Below, in pieces: positions 16,359 to 25,284 of a stretch of DNA of 64,000 nt (the first letter of the stretch is position 1; each line of letters begins with the position of its first letter). The stretch is taken from NCBI RefSeq assembly GCF_016907275.1, contig NZ_JAFBBP010000001.1, positions 5,756,001 through 5,820,000 on the forward strand, in the 5' to 3' direction. Below the pieces are notes generated by a model that worked only from the letters and a program-made list of their open reading frames with translations, was not told where the DNA came from and made no database searches. A program made the translations under genes and the position numbers. This DNA is from Micromonospora luteifusca (GTDB lineage: Bacteria > Actinomycetota > Actinomycetes > Mycobacteriales > Micromonosporaceae).

Positions 16359-18665
16359 GTGAGACGTGGTACACAACTACGCCGGAGAATGGCGGCCGCG
16401 CTGTCCGCGGCCGTCGTTGCTCCGATAGCCCTCCTCGGCACCCCGGCGGCCGCCGCCGAGACGCCGCTCTGGCAGGTCGAGATCGCCAAGATCCCGACCA
16501 CCAGGTACCAAGTCGACGCAAAGGCGTCCGTCATCGAGGGCACTGAAGCGCTGCGCCCGTATGTCGGTGACGATCTCGGTGAAAGCCGGCTCGAGCCGGT
16601 GCAGGCCGACGTCAAGAGCCGGTACTTCGACGGCGCGCGGCTCAACGGGCCGGCCGACGCCGCCGCGGCGTTCGACAACCTGAAGCACCTCGAGGCCTTC
16701 CTCAAGAGCCGGATGACCGGCGCCAGCCCGCCCAGCGGCGAGGCCGAGCAGGGTCACGTCACGGCGCTGGTCAAGGCGCTCACCGGGGTCCGGCTGCTGG
16801 CCGACGCGGCGATCCAGGACGCCGAGGCGACGATCGGCCCGTTCCGCCGGGTCAGCCCGCCTCCGCCGCCCGCTCCGGCCGGCGTCGACGAGGCGTTCGC
16901 CGACCTCGAAGCGGCCAAGGGTGACCTGGCCAAGGCCGACGAGATGCTTGTCAAGGCCAACGTTGTGCCCGCCACCATCCAGGCCGAGGACGCCTGGGAG
17001 AGCGGCTTCCGGGTGCTCACCCGGTTCGGCATCACGTACGAGGGTGACCACGACAACGACGGTGTGGTCGACGTGGTGGAGCTGCGCTTCGGCTCCAGCC
17101 CGCTGCTCGCCGACTCCGACGGTGACGAGCTCACCGACAAGTTCGAGATCACGGCGCTGGCCGGCTGGACCCGGCCGAACGCGTACGACACCGACAACGA
17201 CACGGTGAACGACGGTGCCGAGGATCTTGACGGGGACGGGCTGACCAACCTCGAGGAGCAGCGGCTCGGCACCTCCCCGACCGAGGCGGACACCGACGGC
17301 GACGGCCTGAACGACGGCGCCGAGGTGGCGAAGGGCACCAACCCGCTGGTTCCCGACCAGCCGCGTGCCCCGCCGGTCCCCGGCGACGGCCAGCCGATCA
17401 ACCCGAACCCCACGCCGATCGACACGGACGGCGACGGCGTGCGGGACCTCGCGGAAGAGGACCTCGGCTCCGACCCGACCAAGGTGGACACCGACGGCGA
17501 CGGCCTCTCCGACAGTGTCGAGCTCGATTACCTGATCAGCGCGCTGAACCAGGACACCGACAACGACGGCCTGCGTGACGACTACGAAATCTCCAACGCC
17601 GAGTCGAAGGGTCTGCACCCGGGCCGCTTCGACGAGCAGATCAGCAGGTGGACGTACGTCACCGACTTCCTGCTCGGAATGTTCGCCGGCGACTTCGCCG
17701 AGAAGGACTCGATGGCCTGGCTCGCCGGCAACCTGTGTGCCAGCGCGTCCAGCGTCATCCCGGTGGTCGGCTGGATCACCGGCACGCTGGCGGACATCCG
17801 CGACACCGTCGCGGCGATCATCCACGGCGACTGGGTGAGCGTCGGTTTCAACGTTCTCGGGCTCGTCCCGTACGTCGGCGACGCGATTGCCATCCCGGCC
17901 AAGGTCGCGAAGTTCGTCACGAAGTACGCGCACCGCCTGATGGACGCGGCGCGTTACGTCGCCCGGTACGACAAGATCCCGGACACCGTCAAGGAGCTCA
18001 CCTACGAGCTCATCATGCCGGAGGTCTACAACGCTATCGTCGCGGAGGACGCGGCAGCGGCGTTCGCCGTGACCGCCTCCGCCGTCCCCGACGGATGGAT
18101 CAGCAAGAAGACCTTCGACCGGCTGCTCAACGGCAAGCGGACCGACCTCAAGCGGACCCACGAGATGATGACCGACCCGGACGCGCCGCACGTCGACGGG
18201 CCCAACCTGCGCTGGGCGTACGGCTGGCAGGACGGCGAGACGATCCTCAACGAGCTGATGGCCAGCCAGGGCAAGGTGGGCCGGCCGCAGCTGCCGCTGG
18301 CCAGGCCGGACGACGACAGGTTCAAGGGCGGCCGGGACGCCGACTTCGGCGAGGAACTCGCCGACGGCTGGATCCTGCACGAGGTGAAGTCGGGCTTCGC
18401 CCAGGGCGACGGCCGGATCCTGGAGCAGGTCACCCAGTGCGAGAAGGATGCCTGGTACATGAACCCCGACAACCAGGAGAAGATCAAGGCGGCCAACGCC
18501 GGCAAACCGGATATGAAGGGCAAGGGTGTCAAGGGCGTCCACTGGCACTTCGTCGGCAGCGGTAGCGGTCAGCCCAACGTGAACGACCTCGGTATGACCG
18601 AGATGCTGTTCAACTGCCTGAAGAACAACAAGATCCCGTTCACCATCCACTTCCCGGTGGAATGA
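16359..18665 (+). CDS. Secreted polymorphic toxin: TSP3 repeats, pre-toxin segment, PD-(D/E)XK-like nuclease
   Basis: Protein of 768 aa. Start is GTG 16359 after GGGGGAAAA, immediately before a Sec signal peptide (RRGTQLRRRM, hydrophobic core, cleavage near residue 33 after AAAA). Residues 34-220 are helical with a proline-rich linker (SPPPPPAPAG). Eight calcium-binding TSP3-like repeats of the DxDxDG type fall at about 230-408 (for example DTDGDGLND, DTDGDGVRD). A hydrophobic glycine-rich segment at about 434-520 (IPVVGWITGTLADI, LVPYVGDAIAI) resembles the pre-toxin translocation regions of polymorphic toxins. The C-terminal domain (about 580-768) has RDADFGEEL, then WILHEVKSGF, matching D-xn-ExK of the PD-(D/E)XK nuclease fold (E675, K677), and a following EQVTQ helix. 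Expected to cut nucleic acid in a target cell. The next gene is the likely immunity protein. Confidence 0.82.
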   Translation: MRRGTQLRRRMAAALSAAVVAPIALLGTPAAAAETPLWQVEIAKIPTTRYQVDAKASVIEGTEALRPYVGDDLGESRLEPVQADVKSRYFDGARLNGPADAAAAFDNLKHLEAFLKSRMTGASPPSGEAEQGHVTALVKALTGVRLLADAAIQDAEATIGPFRRVSPPPPPAPAGVDEAFADLEAAKGDLAKADEMLVKANVVPATIQAEDAWESGFRVLTRFGITYEGDHDNDGVVDVVELRFGSSPLLADSDGDELTDKFEITALAGWTRPNAYDTDNDTVNDGAEDLDGDGLTNLEEQRLGTSPTEADTDGDGLNDGAEVAKGTNPLVPDQPRAPPVPGDGQPINPNPTPIDTDGDGVRDLAEEDLGSDPTKVDTDGDGLSDSVELDYLISALNQDTDNDGLRDDYEISNAESKGLHPGRFDEQISRWTYVTDFLLGMFAGDFAEKDSMAWLAGNLCASASSVIPVVGWITGTLADIRDTVAAIIHGDWVSVGFNVLGLVPYVGDAIAIPAKVAKFVTKYAHRLMDAARYVARYDKIPDTVKELTYELIMPEVYNAIVAEDAAAAFAVTASAVPDGWISKKTFDRLLNGKRTDLKRTHEMMTDPDAPHVDGPNLRWAYGWQDGETILNELMASQGKVGRPQLPLARPDDDRFKGGRDADFGEELADGWILHEVKSGFAQGDGRILEQVTQCEKDAWYMNPDNQEKIKAANAGKPDMKGKGVKGVHWHFVGSGSGQPNVNDLGMTEMLFNCLKNNKIPFTIHFPVE

Positions 18666-18671
18666 TCCCAG

Positions 18672-18707
18672 GTGTCGCGGGGCGGGCTCCGGCCCGTCCC
18701 GCGACAC
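18672..18707. terminator. Strong hairpin between toxin and immunity genes
   Basis: A 15-bp stem (18672-18686 with 18693-18707, one G-T wobble) and a 6-nt loop lie 7 bases after the toxin stop and 25 bases before the immunity start. It should end or attenuate toxin transcription, implying that the immunity gene is read through it or has its own start. It may also protect the toxin mRNA end. Confidence 0.75.
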
Positions 18708-18732
18708 GGCCTCCGATACGAAGGACTGAGAA

Positions 18733-19230
18733 ATGAGTGCTTTCCCGCCGTTCGCGGTGCCCGGCGTCGAGCCGGAAAGCGGCACCCCGGGCCAGGGCAG
18801 CGTGGCTTACCGCGGTGACCAGCTCGCTGATCTTCCCACGGCGGCTGCTGTCCTCGACCGGTTCCCGGCCGAGCTGATCGGCCTGGCCGGCCCCGACGAG
18901 ACCCGGGACGAGCACTCGATCGCCCGCGCGGACCTGGTGGCGCAGATTTACGTCTCGACCGGTGACGGCCTGCGGTGGGGCCTCGGTTTCGATGACGAGG
19001 TCGGCCATCTGGTCCAGCCGAACCTCGGGTCCATCGTCGAGGACTACCTGGAGAACGCACTCGCCGCGCAGCCCGACGTCGAGTCCGCCTACCACTACGA
19101 CCGCGAGTCCTTCCAGGCCGAGACGACCCGGGTGCTCCGGGCCGACGAGATGCTGGTCCGGTGGCTCGACGCGATCCTCATCGCACACCGCGGCTACGCC
19201 CAGCAACTTGGCCGGGCTCTGCCGTACTGA
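18733..19230 (+). CDS. Probable immunity protein for the upstream nuclease toxin
   Basis: Acidic protein of 165 aa without signal peptide or membrane span, as expected of a cytoplasmic inhibitor of a nuclease. ATG 18733 follows GAAGGA. It has a strand-rich first half (VAQIYVSTGDGLRWGLGFDD) and a helical second half (VEDYLENALAAQPDVESAYH, DRESFQAETTRVLRADEMLV, AILIAHRG). I do not recognise a named family, but residues 94-152 align with residues 98-158 of the membrane protein at 54135-55244 (shared D-x-L-E-x-A-L-A-x-Q-P, D-R-E and A-x-L-x-I-x-x-R). Position directly after the toxin gene is the main argument for an immunity role. Confidence 0.7.
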   Translation: MSAFPPFAVPGVEPESGTPGQGSVAYRGDQLADLPTAAAVLDRFPAELIGLAGPDETRDEHSIARADLVAQIYVSTGDGLRWGLGFDDEVGHLVQPNLGSIVEDYLENALAAQPDVESAYHYDRESFQAETTRVLRADEMLVRWLDAILIAHRGYAQQLGRALPY

Positions 19231-19499
19231 ACGGCGCTCACCGGCTGAAGGGCCGGGCCAGGCGCCGGGCCGAGTCCCTCATGCCGAGGTCGTTCTTGTG
19301 TAACCGAGAGTGCTGGCGTGGCGCCGTAGAACGAGGAGAGCGGAACAATCTTGCCGCTGCATGTGGGGATCTTACGGATGAGTCCTCCGCAGCGCGCCGC
19401 CACCTGCGCCGCCTGCGTCCTCTGCCGCGTTGAGGCGTGCTGTTCTCGGCCATGCGTGTTCACCCACCGTACTCGAAGGCCTGGTGGATGCGCTCCGCG

Positions 19500-19790
19500 C
19501 GACGAAGTGCCGCCGGGGTCGAACGGCAGCTCGTCGTCGCGCCGGTCGCCGAGCACTACCGAACGGGAGCAGGGCAGTCACCGCAGCCCGGTCCGGGGTG
19601 TTCGGGTCGTCGGCGAGCGCCACCAGGAACGGCACCACGTGACAGCTCGCCCCCCAGCGTGTGCCCTGGTGGAAGACGTTGCCGAACAGCTCGGACAACG
19701 CACAGCCCGGACCGGCACTTCCGCCGAGCGTAACGCCCGCAACTGGTCCGGTACGTCGACGGCAGGGCCACAAGCGTGGTGCAGCGAGGT
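19500..19790 (-). pseudogene. HEAT-like repeat protein remnant with frameshifts
   Basis: Three leftward frames together read SLHHACGPAVDVPDQLRAL, then LSELFGNVFHQGTRWGASCH with VVPFLVALADDPNTPDRAAV, then LGDRRDDELPFDP. This is the N-terminal part of an actinobacterial HEAT-repeat-like family, broken by at least two frameshifts and cut at both ends. The rest of 19231-20109 shows no supported gene. Confidence 0.55.
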
Positions 19791-20109
19791 TCTACCAGCA
19801 GCGGGCAGGGAGCCGACAGGAGCGGCTGACACCACTCGTTGACATCAACGATGGCGGCCGAAGCTCGCCCGGGTCGTTCCCCGTCGCCGACGATGCTCTC
19901 GATCCGGCGAGCGCCGCCCTCATACGTAACGCCGGCCAGACCGACGACGCCGGATGAGTGGAGCCAGTTGATCTCCAGCGCGGCCCTCGCCGTTCGCGAG
20001 GGTCGCACCTGCGACACCTCAGACCAACTACGCGGCAAGAGTCCCCCGAGTCGCGGTCGCATTCCGGGTAGACGACTGGCGGACATCAAGAACCATTGGA
20101 GGAGTAGGA

Positions 20110-21042
20110 ATGCGAACGCCGTTCAGGCAGGCTGTGTTCGGTGCCATCGCGGTGGCGCTGCTGGGCGGGCTCGGACTCACGTCCTGCGCAACCCCGGGCC
20201 GGAACGGCACGGTGGACGCCGGGTTGGCTCCGGTCGATACCTCGGTGACCGGCGCTCCCGGCCCGACTGACGCCGAAAGTCCCTCCTCGTCGCCCTCGGC
20301 CAGCGGGTCCCCGTCAGCTTCGGCGAGCCGGTCCCCGTCGCCCTCGGCGAGCCGGTCCACGAAGCCGTCGCCCAACCGGTCGCCGTCGCAGGTCACGACC
20401 AGCAAGGCCGCGACGCCCGCCGCAGAGAGCAACATCGCCTCCCGACTGCGCACCATTCCGGCCGGCACCCGCCAGCTCATCGTCGTCTACAGCAGCGGCT
20501 ACGGCACGAGCGTGGCGTCCCTCGAGACGTTCGAGAAGGTGAACGGCGTGTGGCGGCCGAAGTTCGGGGTGATGAGCGCGCGGATCGGCACCAAGGGATT
20601 CAGCGACAGCCATGTGGAGGGTGTCGCCACGACGCCCACAGGTGTCTATGGCATCGGCTCCACCATGTACGGCGTGCACGGCAATCCTGGTGTCAAGTAC
20701 AGCTACCACCAGCTTGTGGCGAACGACTACTGGGATGAGAATCCCAGCTCGTCGACGTACAACAGCTTCGTGCATGGCACGGACCCGGGCGGGTACAGCG
20801 AGGCGCTGTGGCAGACCGTGCCGCAGTACAACTACTTCGCGGTCATCAACTACAACATCCCGGTGCGGGCAGCCACCCCGGCCCGCGGCAGTGGCATCTT
20901 CCTGCACGTCATGGGGAGCGGCGGTACCGCCGGCTGTGTGTCGTTGACGCAGTCCGACCTGCTCCGGGTACTGGAGTGGCTGGATCCGGCCACCTCTCCA
21001 CGCATCGTGATGGCGCCCAGCCAGAACCTCGGCCGTTACTGA
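20110..21042 (+). CDS. Lipoprotein with YkuD-like (L,D-transpeptidase) domain
   Basis: Protein of 310 aa. It has a lipoprotein signal with lipobox LTSC (Cys at about residue 26), then a low-complexity Ser/Pro/Ala linker (about 50-105), then a YkuD-superfamily domain. Key marks are GVYGIGSTMYG, FLHVMGSG and GTAGCVSL, with the catalytic His and Cys in the spacing used by L,D-transpeptidases. ATG 20110 follows GGAGTAGGA. Likely role is cell-wall cross-linking or editing on the outer face of the membrane. It is a monocistron. The Ser-rich linker repeats SPSASxS units at DNA and protein level. Confidence 0.85.
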   Translation: MRTPFRQAVFGAIAVALLGGLGLTSCATPGRNGTVDAGLAPVDTSVTGAPGPTDAESPSSSPSASGSPSASASRSPSPSASRSTKPSPNRSPSQVTTSKAATPAAESNIASRLRTIPAGTRQLIVVYSSGYGTSVASLETFEKVNGVWRPKFGVMSARIGTKGFSDSHVEGVATTPTGVYGIGSTMYGVHGNPGVKYSYHQLVANDYWDENPSSSTYNSFVHGTDPGGYSEALWQTVPQYNYFAVINYNIPVRAATPARGSGIFLHVMGSGGTAGCVSLTQSDLLRVLEWLDPATSPRIVMAPSQNLGRY

Positions 21043-21553
21043 CCGCCCCGAGGGCCGCGCGGTCGGCTCAGCGAGCCGATTTGTCTAGTCCTACACATGC
21101 TTGACGAATCCGTCCCACCAGATGCTTGACCGGTGACCTAGGTCGTTGGCTCGCGTCACCGCCACCACGGTCGCCATCATGAAGGTGCTGCCGTACATCA
21201 CCAGCCGCTACGGCAAGCGGCTGTTCGCGGTGGCGGTGCTGGTCGTGACTTACTCGTCTCCGGATACCCCGCTCGCCCTGCTGTACCGGCGTCTGACAAT
21301 CAGCTGAAGTCCACCTCGCCCGTCCCAGCGACTGGACGGGAGCTGCGCTTTCACGGTCTGCGGGGTCAAGTTGGGCTGCCGTCCGACTCGCCTGTGTAAC
21401 ACGATGCCCATGTCGTACGCCGGTGGAGAAGGAAGGCTGAGTGCGCCGCCTCCTGGACAGGACGGGACCGCCCGACCCCCGTGGTCCCGCCCGTCAGAGC
21501 TTCAAGAGAAGGCCAAGGTACGACAAGACGGAGCATCAACGCTAGGGAAGATC
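21043..21553. other. Intergenic region with a possible gene remnant
   Basis: A short frame from ATG 21179 to TGA 21307 reads MKVLPYITSRYGKRLFAVAV and could be a remnant, but has no ribosome site. The motif ATGCTTGAC occurs twice (near 21096 and 21122). Nothing else is supported. Confidence 0.3.
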
Positions 21554-21748
21554 GTGACAACGAGCGTGCCAGATACCTCGACCCACATGCCAAATCCGGT
21601 ACCGCAGGAACGAGGTGCCGAGTGCCGGCACTGTGGTGAGCCCCTGTGGCAGGACTGGTTATGGGGATGGATGCACGAAGACAGCCGCTATCTGTGCCAG
21701 GATCCGGCCACGGGTGAACTGCTGTGCCAACCCGCTACACCCGCCTGA
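21554..21748 (+). CDS. Small zinc-ribbon-like protein
   Basis: Protein of 64 aa from GTG 21554, with GGGAAG upstream. It carries two Cys pairs, CRHCG and, 27 residues later, C then C (LCQDPATGELLC), separated by a Trp-rich stretch (LWQDWLWGWMHED). It looks like a one-site zinc ribbon. No known function. A longer frame from 21371 exists but has low-complexity content and no ribosome site. Confidence 0.5.
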   Translation: MTTSVPDTSTHMPNPVPQERGAECRHCGEPLWQDWLWGWMHEDSRYLCQDPATGELLCQPATPA

Positions 21749-22052
21749 CTCGTCGCCTTTGAAACTGCGGGTTAAGGTCATGACATTGCCGACCTCGGGC
21801 ATCCTGATCAGTCCCGGGAGGACGAGGTAGACCGCCTGCTCGGCGGAGTACCCGACTTCTGTCTTCCAGCAGTCAGGATGAATCTGTCTTCGGTCCGCTC
21901 GCCTTCGCGGCTGAAGGCAGCTGCGGCGGGCGTACGCACGGATGGGTGGCCTGGTGACCGCCGGCCGCCGTACCCCCAACGCTGTCTCCCCGCTGGCTAA
22001 TGCGGCCGCGGCGGGGCGGTTGACGGATGGTGACACCGGCCGGGCAGACTGG

Positions 22053-23525
22053 ATGACCATGTCGCCGTTCATGCCCACCCTCCGGTTGCACGATCGGTAC
22101 GTCCTGCGCGAGCGCATCGGGCTCGGCGGGATGTCCGAGGTGTGGCGCGCCGACGACGAGGTGCTCGGCCGGCCCGTCGCCATCAAGGCACTCGCCGGCG
22201 AGTTCGCCGTCGACCCGCAGCTGCGGGCCACCATCCAGCGCGAGGCCCGCGCAGCCGCCCGGCTCACCCACCCGCACATCACCCAGGTGTACGACTACGC
22301 CGAGGCGACCCTGCCCGGCGGCACAGTCGTGCCGTACCTGGTCATGGAACTGGTCGACGGGCACAACCTGGCCGACCGGCTCACCAGCGGCGGGCCGCTG
22401 GCCTGGCCCGAGGCGATCCGGGTGGCCGGGCAGATCGCGGCGGCGCTGGCCGCCGCGCACCGCATCGGCGTGGTGCACCGTGACATCAAGCCGGGCAACA
22501 TCATGCTCACCGACACCGGCGCCAAGGTGCTCGACTTCGGCATCGCCGCGCTCGCCGGCCCGCACCACCCGCTGGCGGGGCAGACCGGCGAACTGCTGAT
22601 GGGCACGCCCGCCTACTTCGCGCCGGAGCGGCTGGCCGCCGGCCCGCCCAACCCGGCCAGCGACATCTACGCCCTCGGCGCGCTGCTCTACCGCACCCTC
22701 ACCGGACGGGCACCGCTGCCCGTGCGGACCTGGGAGGACGCGCTGGAGGTGCACGGCCGGCACAACCCCGTGCCACCGCTGCGGATCCCCGGCCTGCCCA
22801 CCGACATCGCCGAGCTCACGCTCGCCTGCCTCGCCGCCGATCCGGCCCGCCGGCCCACGGCGGCGCAGCTCGCCACCCGGTTCGGCGCCGGCCAGCCGGC
22901 CGACCCACCCACCGCGATCCTGCCCACGCTGCCGGCCGGCCCGGCAGCCGTCGCTCCGGCGCACCCGCCCACGCTGATCGACCGGTCGCTGCCCACGGCG
23001 CGACCGGTGCGCGCCGCATCGCCGGCAGGCCCGTCGCGCCAGTCGAATCGGCTGCTCGCGGTGCTCGTCGCGGCCGGCCTCACCCTCGTTGTCGGGGTAG
23101 TCGGAATGCTTACCCTCGGCGGCGAACCGGACAGTCCGCCCGCCGCGCCACCGGTCGCCGTCACACCCGCCGAGCAGCCGGCGTCGGAGGCGCCGGGCGG
23201 GTCGTCCGATCCGGGTAGCGCTCCGCCAACGACCGACGGGCTCACGCCGGTCACCCTGCGTCAGCTGGCCGCCCAGCTGGCGGCGGTGATCGACAACGCG
23301 GAGAGCCGGAGCGAGATCGACCCAAAGACGGCCGAGGAGTTGCGGGACAAGCTCCCCGGTCTGGACCGGGGCAAGCCCAAGGACCGCGCCAAGCGGATAC
23401 GGGAACTGAGCGAGCGGGTCGCCGACGCGGCCGACGCGGGCCGGATCAGCGCCGACACCGCCACCCGCCTTCAGGACCTGCTCGCCGGGTACTCGCAGGC
23501 GCGGGGCGAGGAAGACGACGACTGA
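22053..23525 (+). CDS. Transmembrane serine/threonine protein kinase (PknB type)
   Basis: Kinase of 490 aa. The glycine loop is degenerate (IGLGGMSEVW), Lys at about 45 (PVAIK), Glu in the C helix (IQREARAAARL), catalytic loop VVHRDIKPGNIML, metal-binding VLDFGIAAL, and APE-like YFAPERL. The domain ends near residue 270. A Pro/Ala linker and one membrane span (LLAVLVAAGLTLVVGVVGML, about 338-358) follow. Outside is a helical tail of about 100 aa (SRSEIDPKTAEELRDKL, RISADTATRLQDLL) instead of PASTA repeats. ATG 22053 gives a short leader before the kinase domain; the longer frame from 21942 is less likely. Confidence 0.92.
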   Translation: MTMSPFMPTLRLHDRYVLRERIGLGGMSEVWRADDEVLGRPVAIKALAGEFAVDPQLRATIQREARAAARLTHPHITQVYDYAEATLPGGTVVPYLVMELVDGHNLADRLTSGGPLAWPEAIRVAGQIAAALAAAHRIGVVHRDIKPGNIMLTDTGAKVLDFGIAALAGPHHPLAGQTGELLMGTPAYFAPERLAAGPPNPASDIYALGALLYRTLTGRAPLPVRTWEDALEVHGRHNPVPPLRIPGLPTDIAELTLACLAADPARRPTAAQLATRFGAGQPADPPTAILPTLPAGPAAVAPAHPPTLIDRSLPTARPVRAASPAGPSRQSNRLLAVLVAAGLTLVVGVVGMLTLGGEPDSPPAAPPVAVTPAEQPASEAPGGSSDPGSAPPTTDGLTPVTLRQLAAQLAAVIDNAESRSEIDPKTAEELRDKLPGLDRGKPKDRAKRIRELSERVADAADAGRISADTATRLQDLLAGYSQARGEEDDD

Positions 23526-23687
23526 CAGCTCAGACGTAGGCTGATGCGGTCGGTTGTCCGAGGCAGGCGAGGGCTGCTAACCGACCGGGCGTCGCCGGCG
23601 AGAACGGCGACCTGGACGGCACCGTGCACGGCATTGGCAGCGCCGCTGGCGACGTCGGTGTTCACGGCGACGCGTACGCCAGCGTGG
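23526..23687. other. Gap after the kinase gene with a peptide-motif remnant
   Basis: No gene supported. The leftward frame reads NTDVASGAANAVHGAVQ, reminiscent of the NTxSGTVHGxVVQA motif found near NTPase-type conflict proteins of actinomycetes, but only this short piece remains. Confidence 0.3.
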
Positions 23688-23822
23688 TAGTTGGTGCCGG
23701 TAGACGGTTTCGGTGACGGTCGTACCGGAGTGGCCGCAGAGGTCCGCGGTCTGTTCAAGGCTCATGCCGCTGTCTGACAGTAGGGACACGAAGCTGTGCC
23801 GCAGTTCGCGGGGAGTCCAGTC
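23688..23822 (-). pseudogene. Tyrosine integrase C-terminal fragment
   Basis: Reads WTPRELRHSFVSLLSDSG, then LCGHSGTTVTETVYRHQL. These are box II of tyrosine recombinases (H-x-x-R region RELRHSF, GHS) and the nucleophilic Tyr (VYRHQ). The rest of the integrase is gone; it is fused in frame to a piece of IS481 transposase (STVHAVLTQC). It is a different subfamily from the fragment at 4.6-5.4 kb as far as can be judged. Confidence 0.75.
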
Positions 23823-24147
23823 GCGCCGGCACTGTGTCAGCACGGCATGCACCGTCGATGAGGCCATGCCAAGACCGCGATTGGCCCCAGGCGGTGTTTC
23901 CACCGCAGGTGCACGATCTTGCAGACAAGGGGTTGCGGTGTCTTCCTTGGCTGCGACGTGGGCCGCGACGAACGGTCGTGCATGCCAGCCTCGCCGGCCA
24001 ACCGATAGCGGTCCGCCCACCGCTTCGCGGTCGGCCATGACACGTCGTAGCGCTCAGCCGCCCGCTCGACGGGCGAGCCTGGTCCACGACGAGTTTGGCC
24101 AGACGCAGCCGAGCCCGTGGAGTCAGCGCTGCGTTAGCGTGAGACAC
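23823..24147 (-). pseudogene. IS481-family transposase N-terminal remnant with frameshifts
   Basis: Starting at GTG 24147 the frames give SHANAALTPRARLRLAKLVV, then (other frame) SWPTAKRWADRYRLAGEAGM with HDRSSRPTSQPRKTPQ and KIVHLRWKHRLGPIA, then STVHAVLTQC. This is the helix-turn-helix N-terminus typical of IS481 transposases, with two frameshifts. The DDE domain is missing, replaced by the integrase fragment. Confidence 0.75.
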
Positions 24148-24273
24148 GAGGACCTCCTGGTCTGTGGTGTGGTCGCCTTCAGCAGCTCCACTCACGACAG
24201 GAGGTTCTCGCTAATCAAGATCCATTAGGTCGTGTCGTCACACGACCTCAACCAACCTGCCCGGGCAGTACAC

Positions 24274-24765
24274 CTAGGTCAGGAGCTGGATGCGAGGCGT
24301 GTTGTGGCTGTGAGCGACGGCCTCTGCGCAGTGCTCGCAGGTGTGGGTCTGCGGGCGGACGAGGTTGGTTTGCGTTGAGAAGGTGCCCGTCTGGACCGGT
24401 TCCGGGCAGAGGTAGCCAAGGTGCAGTCGGACCCAGGGGGCGCGGGTCAGGGCGAGCGATGGTTGGTCCCGTTTGGCGTCATGGAAAGGCGCCCACCAGT
24501 AGTCCACCACTGCGCGCAGGATCGTCCGTTCCCGTTCGGAGGTGTGGTCGAAAGCGGAGATTCGTGCGGCCATGGGGTGCTGGCCGGTCTTGCTGTCACC
24601 GGAGCAGGTGCCGTGTTCTGCGCCGTGTTTCAATTCTGTAGTACGGCCGGTTCGTTGGCAGATGAAGCAGTCCAGGCTGAGTTCAAGGTCGCTCTTCCAG
24701 TGCAGGTTGTGGAAGGGCGAGTCGCTGAGGGCCAGGACCGCCGTTACTTGGACGGATCGCAGCAT
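24274..24765 (-). CDS. Cys-rich hypothetical protein
   Basis: Protein of 163 aa from ATG 24765 (MLRSVQVTAVLALSDSPFHN). It contains CFICQRTG near residue 36 and CEHCAEAVAH near the end, and further Cys/His residues, consistent with one or two zinc ribbons. YWWAPFHDAKR and WVRLHLGYLCPEP are aromatic-rich. No homologue recognised. It lies between an IS481 remnant and an IS110 remnant, so it may be cargo of a former mobile element. Confidence 0.5.
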   Translation of the reverse strand: MLRSVQVTAVLALSDSPFHNLHWKSDLELSLDCFICQRTGRTTELKHGAEHGTCSGDSKTGQHPMAARISAFDHTSERERTILRAVVDYWWAPFHDAKRDQPSLALTRAPWVRLHLGYLCPEPVQTGTFSTQTNLVRPQTHTCEHCAEAVAHSHNTPRIQLLT

Positions 24766-24790
24766 GGCTCGATCTTGGCAGGCGTGGCGC

Positions 24791-24991
24791 TTAGCCGTGG
24801 ACGGCGGATGCCTCGGTGAGGCAGGCAAAAGTCTCGCGGGAGATGTAGCGCTTGAGGCATCGCATGATCTCGGTCTTGGTCTTGCCTTCGGAGGTGCGTC
24901 GGGCGACGTAGTCGCGGGTGGGTTGGTGGCAGCGTATGCGGACGAGGGCGACGCGCCAGAGGGCGCTGCTGGCGTCGCGATCGCCGAGGCG
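24791..24991 (-). pseudogene. IS110-family transposase C-terminal remnant
   Basis: Leftward frame RLGDRDASSALWRVALVRIR, then YVARRTSEGKTKTEIMRCLK and ISRETFACLTE, ending at 24791. This is the same C-terminal region as the remnant at 5406-5648, about two thirds identical, so a different IS110 copy. N-terminal catalytic parts are missing. Confidence 0.75.
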
Positions 24992-25284
24992 GTCAACATC
25001 GCAGCGAGGACGTCGTCCGCGTCTAAGGGGGGTCCGCGTCACTCATGATCGGCAACAACAGAAGGAACTAAAACGGGCGCCCGTGTTGCCGCACTGCGGC
25101 TGGAAGTCTTCGCGTCGGCCTGCAGGCACCATGGTGCCGCTCCACCGCCACGTCCGGTCAAACGACGTCGTGGTCAACCCAGCCACCGCAGACGGGGCCC
25201 AGCCGTTGACCCGACACCGCCCCTCGCCCGCGTCAAGCAAGTACGCGCTGACAACGCCGAGCTGACTTGCCGGCTCGAACCTGC

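Noticed and set aside
16377..18785. Leftward 802-aa frame opposite the toxin gene
   Set aside because: Val/Arg/Gly/Asp-rich composition typical of a frame antisense to a high-GC gene; the Asp-rich toxin repeats generate its apparent repeats.
23558..23660. NTDVASGAANAVHGAVQ motif suggesting an NTPase conflict gene
   Set aside because: Only a 30-residue piece without start, stop context or the NTPase domain; reported only as a remnant in the gap entry.
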